Assembly: GCA_016789265.1 (NCBI GenBank)
Contig: JAEUQK010000040.1
Coordinates: forward strand, 33,059 to 97,058
Direction of reading: 5' to 3'
DNA: 64,000 nt
Source: Blastocatellia bacterium
GTDB lineage: Bacteria > Acidobacteriota > Blastocatellia > Pyrinomonadales > Pyrinomonadaceae
The position numbers and the translations under genes are program-made. Under the pieces are notes generated by a model, which saw only the letters and a list, made by a program, of their open reading frames with translations, had not been told where the DNA came from and made no database searches. Below are positions 16,781 to 22,508 of the stretch, in pieces. The stretch's first letter is position 1, and the number at the start of each line of letters is the position of its first letter.

Positions 16781-18124
16781 CTAAAAGCCCGCCGCTCCTC
16801 GTCCGCCGCGTGCCAACATCTGCACCGCGAGACTAACGGCGTCTACCTGATCGTCGTGCCGCCCGTGAGGAAAACGACACACCTCGTCCAGAAAATCGTC
16901 GATCCAGGGTCCGCGAACGAGCGCGACCTTTCCCGCTTCGGCACGCGACGTCCAGGCGTGAGCACGAGTCGTCTTGTCCGTGTCCGGCTTTATGCCGCTG
17001 ATGCTCCGTCCGGCAAATCTAACCTCGCGCTGCAGTTCCTGTACGAACGCCTGTCCGTGGAGGGCCGATTCGATGCAGTGCCGCGTATCACGCTCCTCTA
17101 TGATCCGCTCACGGATATAACTTCGCTGTTCGGGAAACTCGATGCGTTTGTGAAATCCGTCGGCGATGTAAAGAATGCCCGTCCGCGTATCGATCGCGCA
17201 TCGAAAGCTGGCCGTAAAATCCGCCGTGGTCCTGGTCGAGACCGCGAGGTCGTACGCTCGCACCCATCGCAGCCCGTCCGGCGCCCGATCAACGATCGTG
17301 CGAAACCAGTCCCGTTTGAAAAGACCGCCGCCGGTCGGCACCGGCTCCTGCTGATAGAGAGCAGAGAACGAATACGAACCCAGCTTCGATCTGATCCGCA
17401 GAAGGGCCGCGCGGTCATAACGTTCGGGGCAAAGAGCGTCACCCGGCGAACGGCCGAGCGGATCGTCCGCGTGCTCGTCGGCCAATGCCGCAAGCTTTAC
17501 GATCTCCCACTGTTCACCGCCTGTTTCGGATTCTTTAATGAGCCGTCCTGCAAGATCGTCCTCATGCCAGCGTGTCTGTATCAAGATGATCGCGGCGTCA
17601 GGTTCGAGCCGCGTGTATATGTCGTCGTTGAACCAATCCCATGTGTTCTCTCGATAGGTTTCGGATTCGGCCTGCGCGCGGTTCTTCACCGGGTCGTCAA
17701 TAATGATCAGTTTTGCACCAAATCCGGTTACTCCTGCCCCAACGCCGACGGCGCGAACCCCGCCGCCTTCGCGGGTTTCCCATTCCTCCGCCGACCTTCG
17801 GTCCTTAGTGAGTGCTACCTTTCGCTCCTCGACTATCCGTTTGATGCGGCGGGAAAATCGATTCGCGAGTTTTTGGTTGTAACAACCGAGGATCAGATTT
17901 AGTTTGCGGTCCATCTCGATCCTGTAGGCCGAGTAGTGAACAGTAACGGTCTCTGATTTCGAATGTCTCGGCGGCATGAAGATCATTAGTCGCTTGATGT
18001 CACCTTCGGTGATCTTTTTGAGCCTCTCGTAAAGGTGGATCTGGTGGGCCCAGTTCCACGTAAGGGTTGACGATGCTGATTTGAGCCATTGCTCAAACTC
18101 GATCTTCTTTTTCTTTCGGGGCAT
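16781..18124 (-). CDS. Phage terminase large subunit
   Basis: A 447-residue DNA-packaging motor. The ATPase domain has a Walker A-like MPPRHSKSET, Walker B LIIIDDPVKN and an adenine-side WNWAHQIHLYERL motif. The C-terminal RNase-H-like nuclease has acidic residues in RAYDLAVSTRTTADF, an internal segment around CIESALHGQ, and the terminal HDDQVDAVSLAV. This is the SPP1/P22-gp2-related terminase type. No small-subunit gene (terS) is visible upstream, where P22 gene 3 would lie; the two small genes upstream look like spanins. The frame is full length and undamaged. The portal gene follows after 15 bases. Confidence 0.9.
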   Translation of the reverse strand: MPRKKKKIEFEQWLKSASSTLTWNWAHQIHLYERLKKITEGDIKRLMIFMPPRHSKSETVTVHYSAYRIEMDRKLNLILGCYNQKLANRFSRRIKRIVEERKVALTKDRRSAEEWETREGGGVRAVGVGAGVTGFGAKLIIIDDPVKNRAQAESETYRENTWDWFNDDIYTRLEPDAAIILIQTRWHEDDLAGRLIKESETGGEQWEIVKLAALADEHADDPLGRSPGDALCPERYDRAALLRIRSKLGSYSFSALYQQEPVPTGGGLFKRDWFRTIVDRAPDGLRWVRAYDLAVSTRTTADFTASFRCAIDTRTGILYIADGFHKRIEFPEQRSYIRERIIEERDTRHCIESALHGQAFVQELQREVRFAGRSISGIKPDTDKTTRAHAWTSRAEAGKVALVRGPWIDDFLDEVCRFPHGRHDDQVDAVSLAVQMLARGGRGAAGF

Positions 18125-18151
18125 GTACGCTGCTAAGTCTGTTTGTATCCG

Positions 18152-18655
18152 TCAGCGAAACACCATTCCTGCGGCGACGCCGATCAGCACGTCGCCGATA
18201 CGTTTCCACGGCGAGGTCTTTTTCTTGTTCAATGCATCGACGAGTTTGCTTTGCGTTTCGATTACCTTGTCCTTCGCAGCTATCGTTTCGTTTTTTGCGT
18301 TGATCGCATTTCGAAGGGCTTCGCTTTCGGCTTTCTGCGTCGCGGTCAATTCCAAAAGCAGGGAAGTGGTCTGCTTCTCCGTCGCAAGCCTGTCCTTGAG
18401 AAGTGCGGTTTCGCTTTCAAGTAATTCGATCAGCCTGCGCGACGCCGTCAACTCATCGGCCGCAGCTGAGCACGCGTTCAGAGTGCGCGGTTCATCGCGT
18501 TGCGGCTCACCGCCGTGTACCACATGGATATCCGAGTTCTTCGAGCTTTCCGCAGAGCTCGGCTGCGTTTGCGCCGGCTGTCCGGATACGCTTTGCACGC
18601 TCAACATCGCTGCGAGCATTGCCAATGTCACCACTGATCTTCTTGAGTTCTTCAT
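18152..18655 (-). CDS. Exported coiled-coil protein, possible outer spanin partner
   Basis: A 167-residue protein with an N-terminal signal-like segment (MKNSRRSVVTLAMLAAML, then VSG), a Gln/Pro/Ser linker, a long central coiled coil and a C-terminal hydrophobic stretch (IGDVLIGVAAGMVF). Its first 149 bases overlap, out of frame, the end of the spanin-like gene to its right, an arrangement reminiscent of Rz/Rz1. Unlike Rz1 it has no lipobox Cys after the signal, and the C-terminal helix is unexpected. A palindromic-repeat copy is translated as QRDEPRTLN near residue 55. A lysis role is inferred from position only. Confidence 0.5.
   Translation of the reverse strand: MKNSRRSVVTLAMLAAMLSVQSVSGQPAQTQPSSAESSKNSDIHVVHGGEPQRDEPRTLNACSAAADELTASRRLIELLESETALLKDRLATEKQTTSLLLELTATQKAESEALRNAINAKNETIAAKDKVIETQSKLVDALNKKKTSPWKRIGDVLIGVAAGMVFR
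18479..18501 (-). repeat. In-frame palindromic repeat, half copy, in the spanin-region gene
   Basis: CAGAGTGCGCGGTTCATCGC and the following GTT match the left arm of the element at 16121-16180, in the same orientation and codon phase (translated RDEPRTLN). It lies six bases beyond the stop of the overlapping i-spanin-like gene. Confidence 0.75.
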
Positions 18656-18902
18656 CCTGTTTCCTCGCTATCCGGCCGATGCCGGCGATCTCCGCTTCCA
18701 GATACTCGATCTTTTGTTTGTGTTCGGCGGCCCGCGATTCCGCTTCACGCGCCGTCTCTTCCAGAGTTCTCGCTCGTTCCGTTGCGATCTCCACATTGCG
18801 TTCCAGCGACCGCAGCCTGACGTTCGAAACTATCGTCGCTGCCGCTGCGGCCAGGACCGCTGCCGCCGCGACGGCTAATATCAATTTGATCTGATCGTTC
18901 AT
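18507..18902 (-). CDS. Rz-like inner-membrane spanin (i-spanin) candidate
   Basis: A 131-residue protein with one N-terminal membrane helix (residues about 7-25, Ala/Val-rich) and a long periplasmic coiled coil rich in Glu, Arg and Ala, ending with ELCGKLEELGYPCGTRR, which has two Cys. This is the layout of Rz: type II membrane anchor, helical periplasmic domain, C-terminal Cys able to cross-link. Its 3' end overlaps the next exported protein gene in another frame, again as in Rz/Rz1. The gene is between holin-like and terminase genes, matching the lysis block of P22-type late operons. Sequence identity to any spanin is not claimed. Confidence 0.6.
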   Translation of the reverse strand: MNDQIKLILAVAAAAVLAAAAATIVSNVRLRSLERNVEIATERARTLEETAREAESRAAEHKQKIEYLEAEIAGIGRIARKQDEELKKISGDIGNARSDVERAKRIRTAGANAAELCGKLEELGYPCGTRR

Positions 18903-18925
18903 ATTCGTTACTCGAGAGTGCTCAG

Positions 18926-19027
18926 GCAGGATTCACAGGATGTAAGTCCATTTCTTGCGGGCTTTCCGGGTATGGACGCATTTCGCGGATACGATTCGAA
19001 ATATCCTGTCCATCCTGTGCATCCTGT
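18926..19027. repeat. Inverted pair of period-9 ACAGGATnn repeats, copy 2
   Basis: GCAGGAT (18926) and ACAGGAT (18935) face three ATCCTGT units at 19003, 19012 and 19021. The spacer is 61 bases, almost the same as copy 1 at 13443-13554. It fills the gap between spanin-like and holin-like genes. Confidence 0.8.
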
Positions 19028-19050
19028 TCCAGTTCTCCCGTGCATCGGTT

Positions 19051-19248
19051 CTAATTCTTTGGCTTTTTCTCATCCTTTCTTCTCAGATACATCTGGAGGG
19101 CGACATCCACCGTCTTGCCGATCGTGAAGAAAATAACCGGCAGGATTATCGCCGATACGATTGTCATCAGCGTCTTCATTTCGATCGCGGTAAATATCGA
19201 ACTTGCCGTGCTCAGCCAGGCCAGCAGAATATTTTTTGTGTCATGCAT
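19051..19248 (-). CDS. Small membrane protein, holin candidate
   Basis: A 65-residue protein: a short N-terminus, a weakly hydrophobic stretch (LLAWLSTASSIFTAI), a strong membrane helix (TLMTIVSAIILPVIFFTIG), an amphipathic segment and a basic/acidic tail ending RRKDEKKPKN. Size, one or two helices and a charged C-terminal tail fit small phage holins. Its ATG overlaps the last eight bases of the endolysin gene, so the two are translationally coupled. Called by context; small membrane proteins carry little family signal. Confidence 0.6.
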   Translation of the reverse strand: MHDTKNILLAWLSTASSIFTAIEMKTLMTIVSAIILPVIFFTIGKTVDVALQMYLRRKDEKKPKN

Positions 19249-20356
19249 GTTTCCTTTCCTCCCTTATCCTTCCGAGCGCTATCTGTCGATATAGATAGAA
19301 CGCCGTCAGAGCGCCCGCGATAACCGCGACAACGAGCCAAACCTCGCGTGGAATGCCGGCAAGATATCCGCTGACGGCCCAACCCATTTGCCAGATCGTG
19401 CCGGCCACGGTCGTCCAAAGCGATTTCGCTTTGTCGGTCCGCGTTACTGCCGTTTCCACGATCCGCCCGGCCTGATCGACCTTCGCCGCAACAGCATTCA
19501 CCCCACGCTCGACCTTTTCGAGACAGTTCTCCTCGACACCACCGCTCTTCTTTTCCGACACTTCTTCGGCGGCGGGGGCCGCGATCTCTGGACCGCGGCC
19601 TTGATGGTGAGTTTCGGGCAGCATGTTGGGAAGGGCTTTGGCGGGAATGAGGATCGGATAGGCATCGCGGCCCTCGAAATGAGAACGCTTCAGCTGAACG
19701 CCGTGGGCTTCCAGCGGCAACTCGAGGTGCCATCGGCCTACGGCGATCTGCTTCAAGAAAAATTCCGTTCGATAGGCAGTGTTTTTGAGCCTAGGGACGC
19801 TTCGAAGCCATCGGTCGCGGATCCGAATATATTCGGTGATCCATTCCTTCTCACCTCGGAGGTCAGGTCTCTGTCTTTGAAGTCGATCGCGAAATCGTTC
19901 CCACGAACCGTGGATCATCGAATCGCAAACTACCGCAAACGAGAGCGGCAGCAAGAAACCGAGCCGCGCACATTCATCGAGCGCCGGCCTTATGTAGCGT
20001 TCGGTCGCGACCGAGTCCTGTGCTTGACGCATTTCGCTCGTTATCGCTGCGGCTTTCAACACCTTTTTCAATCTTGTGTCCGCGGCCATTGCCGAGATCG
20101 ACGCCTTCGTCGTCCTTTTCAAGGACGGCAATCGTTCGCCTATGACTTCACGGCCGATCACGCCTCCACTCTCGATATAAAGATCGACGACTTCATAAAG
20201 TGAGCCCGATCGATGCGTGAACTGCTTGATGCCGTATGAAATACCGGCTCCGTCGTTCAAGACAGCACACGCCGCGTAGTCCCCAAACGGTTTGCCCGTC
20301 TCAAAAATGTTCACTATCGCGTCAGCGATCCGAATTTCTAAGTTTGAAAAAAACAT
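19241..20356 (-). CDS. Endolysin candidate: GH46-like lysozyme/chitosanase domain with C-terminal membrane anchor
   Basis: A 371-residue protein. Residues about 5-55 contain IVNIFETGKPFGDYAAC and DGAGISYGIKQFTHRSGSL, the catalytic signature of GH46 chitosanase/lysozyme-fold enzymes, with Glu19 and Asp35 as likely catalytic acids. Residues up to about 230 complete the helical domain. A Pro/Glu/Lys linker, a short coiled coil and two hydrophobic segments follow, the last a clear membrane helix (EVWLVVAVIAGALTAFYLY) with a basic tail. An internal or C-terminal anchor is unusual for a lysin and may hold it at the membrane. Start is ATG 20356 (MFFSNLE); an upstream extension is rejected because it runs into the promoter/operator. 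Confidence 0.72.
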   Translation of the reverse strand: MFFSNLEIRIADAIVNIFETGKPFGDYAACAVLNDGAGISYGIKQFTHRSGSLYEVVDLYIESGGVIGREVIGERLPSLKRTTKASISAMAADTRLKKVLKAAAITSEMRQAQDSVATERYIRPALDECARLGFLLPLSFAVVCDSMIHGSWERFRDRLQRQRPDLRGEKEWITEYIRIRDRWLRSVPRLKNTAYRTEFFLKQIAVGRWHLELPLEAHGVQLKRSHFEGRDAYPILIPAKALPNMLPETHHQGRGPEIAAPAAEEVSEKKSGGVEENCLEKVERGVNAVAAKVDQAGRIVETAVTRTDKAKSLWTTVAGTIWQMGWAVSGYLAGIPREVWLVVAVIAGALTAFYLYRQIALGRIREERKHA

Positions 20357-20380
20357 ATGTATCAAGCCTGCAACAACGTA

Positions 20381-20409
20381 TTGACAAATATACATACGTT
20401 GTAGATAAT
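20381..20409 (+). promoter_or_regulatory. Strong sigma-70 promoter at the phage cassette edge
   Basis: TTGACA (20381-20386), 17-base spacer, GATAAT (20404-20409): near-consensus, pointing rightward toward the excisionase-like gene and away from the endolysin gene. The expected transcription start is about 20416, some 137 bases before the ATG at 20553. Confidence 0.75.
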
Positions 20410-20415
20410 ACAACG
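20397..20415. promoter_or_regulatory. Palindromic operator over the -10 box
   Basis: CGTTGTA-GATAA-TACAACG, perfect seven-base arms centred on the -10 hexamer. A further half site CAACGTA (20374-20380) pairs with TACGTTG (20395-20401) across the -35. Binding here would block RNA polymerase, as at phage repressor operators. Confidence 0.65.
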
Positions 20416-20430
20416 GACGGACGATATTGG

Positions 20431-20556
20431 GTGACACCAAATGATTTACTTCTCGTCGCCGCTTACATATCGCCCGGCCATGTTCAATCTAAAACAGGGG
20501 GGAAAAAACCGATAGTTGTAGGTTTAAGCTATTCTGAGAATTTAGGAGTTCAATGA
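20431..20556 (+). CDS. Possible small leader peptide (weak)
   Basis: A 41-codon frame from GTG 20431 (VTPNDLLLVAAYISPGHV onward) ends with TGA overlapping the ATG of the next gene (ATGA). It begins about 15 bases after the predicted transcription start. There is no good ribosome binding site and no family match. Listed because the overlap and promoter position would make it a coupled leader. It may be chance. Confidence 0.2.
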   Translation: MTPNDLLLVAAYISPGHVQSKTGGKKPIVVGLSYSENLGVQ

Positions 20557-20810
20557 GATTTATGAAGGACAAAATGCAACAAATAGATGAAAATAGAGTG
20601 CGCACGAAGTTAAGGCTGAGTGAGATCGAACGCTTGATCCGCAAACACCGGATACTTGTACCGCCGCCGTCCAGGCCAACGCTCATATCTTTCTGCGAAG
20701 ACGGGACATTCGATACGGTGGGGAAGACAAAGTTCGGCTGGCTCGTCTTTGAGGACTCATTTTGGCGATGGGTCAAACGCCTTGACGGCGAGTCGAACGG
20801 TTTGAAATAA
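20553..20810 (+). CDS. Excisionase-like winged-helix DNA-binding protein
   Basis: An 85-residue basic protein with ribosome binding site AGGAG four bases before ATG 20553 (ATG 20565 is an alternative). The C-terminal half, SRPTLISFCEDGTFDTV followed by GWLVFEDSFWRWV, has the shape of MerR/Xis-type winged helices: a recognition helix, a short wing, then (W)LVxExSFxxW. Such proteins act as phage excisionases or small regulators. It is the first gene after the strong operator-controlled promoter at 20381-20409, so it may be the regulator acting there. No integrase is adjacent. Confidence 0.6.
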   Translation: MRFMKDKMQQIDENRVRTKLRLSEIERLIRKHRILVPPPSRPTLISFCEDGTFDTVGKTKFGWLVFEDSFWRWVKRLDGESNGLK

Positions 20811-20839
20811 AACGTTAGGGCAATAGGATTATCTATGTT

Positions 20840-21562
20840 ATGTGCGTGATCTTTCTCGCTTACAGACACTCAGCCGAGAGCCCACTGGTGTTGCTTGCGA
20901 ATCGTGACGAGTTTTTCGATCGTCCGACTTTGCCCGCCGCATCCTGGGAAGACCATCCGCACGTCTTCGGAGGCCGTGATCTTGCAGCGGGCGGGACATG
21001 GCTTGCGGTATCAAACTCCGGGCGGATCGCGGCGGTAACGAATTACCGCGGTCCCAGAGGACAAGTCGGAACGCGTTCACGTGGCAAACTGGTATCGGAT
21101 TTTGTCTCCGGAGTTTCCGGTGCAAGAGATTATCTATCAGAGATCGAATCACGGAAGGCCGAGTATTCCGGATTTAATCTCCTGGTCGGTGAATTTCGAG
21201 AAGACCGAAGCGAGTTGTTCTACTTTTCAAATCGAGCGAGCGGGATCAAGTCTCTTTCTCCGGGTCTGTACGGCCTGAGCAATCATCTTCTCGATTCGCC
21301 CTGGCCAAAGGTGACGAAAGGAAAGGCAATGCTCTCGGAGATCCTTGGGAACGGCATGGAAAGTGAATCGATGTTCGATCTGCTTGGCGACCGGGACCCA
21401 GCTAGTGACGAAGAATTACCCGACACGGGCATCGGGCTTGAAAGAGAGAGGGCGCTGTCGCCGATATTCATCGCAACGCCGAATTATGGGACACGCTGCT
21501 CGACGGTCGTTATTGCAGACCACAGAGGCGGGTTCGAGTTCGAAGAACGCGTGTTTGTCTAG
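20840..21562 (+). CDS. NRDE family protein (TANGO2-like)
   Basis: A 240-residue protein beginning MCVIFLAY with the signature LLANRDEFFDRPT and GGRDLAAGGTWLAVSNSGRIAAVTNYR, diagnostic of the NRDE/TANGO2 family. Cys2 is in the position of an N-terminal-nucleophile residue. TANGO2 in eukaryotes is linked to Golgi organisation and heme or lipid handling; the bacterial role is unknown. The C-terminal TRCSTVVIADHRG segment is also typical. It overlaps the convergent acyltransferase gene by four bases. It is the first clear core gene to the right of the phage cassette. Confidence 0.9.
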   Translation: MCVIFLAYRHSAESPLVLLANRDEFFDRPTLPAASWEDHPHVFGGRDLAAGGTWLAVSNSGRIAAVTNYRGPRGQVGTRSRGKLVSDFVSGVSGARDYLSEIESRKAEYSGFNLLVGEFREDRSELFYFSNRASGIKSLSPGLYGLSNHLLDSPWPKVTKGKAMLSEILGNGMESESMFDLLGDRDPASDEELPDTGIGLERERALSPIFIATPNYGTRCSTVVIADHRGGFEFEERVFV

Positions 21563-22362
21563 CTCCGGTTCGAAAAGAAAGTCTTCCGGCATTTTTCGGT
21601 CATTGTCTCGCGGTCAAACACCACAAAGAAATCGATCGTCCCGAAATCTTCGTCAATGATCGGCGGCCCGCACACCTTTGCACCGATACGCAGATACATG
21701 TTGAATAAACTCGGCAACTCGATCGGGCAACTCTCTATTTCATTGACCGGACCAAGGTAAAGAGCATTCCTTCGCGGTTCAACTCTAAATCTTTCGTGAA
21801 AATGGCCCTGCTCAGCCAGTTGATGAAAAGCGCGCTCGCCCATGAGACTATCGCGCGAAAAGATCGAACAGCATCCGAACAAGAATCGCTTGCCCTTGAT
21901 CTCCATATATCTTGCCAGGCCTCGCCAGAGAAGGTAGAGCACTTTGGTATTCCTGTGTTCGGGCGCTATGCACGCTCGGCCGATCTCGACACCGGACCTT
22001 AGTACTTCCTTCGGCAGGTCCTCTATGCTGAATTCCTGAAACGAATAAAAACCGTCGACCGCGGATGCACGCTCGTATGAGTTAAGCCTGTAGGTTCCGA
22101 CAGTTTTCCCAGACGTCGTTTCGATCACGATCAGATGTTCACAGATCGCGTCGAACTCATCGACCTCAAGCTCGTTCGTCTCGTCTCGTCCAGCGAGCTC
22201 GACATTAAAGACCCGATGTCGCAATCTCAGCGCGTTTTCTATCTCATCATCGCTTTCCGCGATCCGGACCTCATATCGGCCCTCTGAAATTGTGAAGCCG
22301 CGGACAGTTTGGCCGCGTGGAATTGTTTCAACGCCCCGAACGTTTTCGACGATATCTCTCAT
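21559..22362 (-). CDS. GNAT-superfamily N-acyltransferase (OlsB-like)
   Basis: A 267-residue protein. IENALRLRHRVFNVELAG, then DEFDAICEHLIVIE, VGTYRL, and VEIGRACIAPEHRNTKVL with WRGLARYM, matches the OlsB/HlyC-like acyl-ACP acyltransferase branch of the GNAT fold, which attaches a 3-hydroxyacyl chain to ornithine or a related amino acid. The conserved Cys-rich FGCCSIFS segment is also typical. OlsB makes lyso-ornithine lipid; the partner O-acyltransferase OlsA is not in the window. Single gene on the minus strand; the 146-base upstream gap shows no clear promoter. Confidence 0.75.
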   Translation of the reverse strand: MRDIVENVRGVETIPRGQTVRGFTISEGRYEVRIAESDDEIENALRLRHRVFNVELAGRDETNELEVDEFDAICEHLIVIETTSGKTVGTYRLNSYERASAVDGFYSFQEFSIEDLPKEVLRSGVEIGRACIAPEHRNTKVLYLLWRGLARYMEIKGKRFLFGCCSIFSRDSLMGERAFHQLAEQGHFHERFRVEPRRNALYLGPVNEIESCPIELPSLFNMYLRIGAKVCGPPIIDEDFGTIDFFVVFDRETMTEKCRKTFFSNRS

Positions 22363-22508
22363 ATTGATAATGCGGCAGACAATTGACAGTAACGGATCCG
22401 GGTTAATGGACGGTTAAGCGCGGGTTAACGCGTTATTAAAGATTTACCGCAATAATAGATGTTGTTGAGGCCGAAGATTATTCCAACTCGAATGGTTGAA
22501 CATCGACG

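Noticed and set aside
16223..17902. A 559-codon open frame on the plus strand.
   Set aside because: It lies wholly antisense to portal and terminase, whose motifs are clear; it has no recognisable domain and arises from high GC codon bias.
13443..19027. ACAGGATnn repeats considered as a CRISPR array.
   Set aside because: The units are seven bases at nine-base period with no unique spacers and no cas genes.
20236..20430. A plus-strand extension of the small leader frame.
   Set aside because: It is antisense to the endolysin start and upstream of the promoter at 20381-20409.
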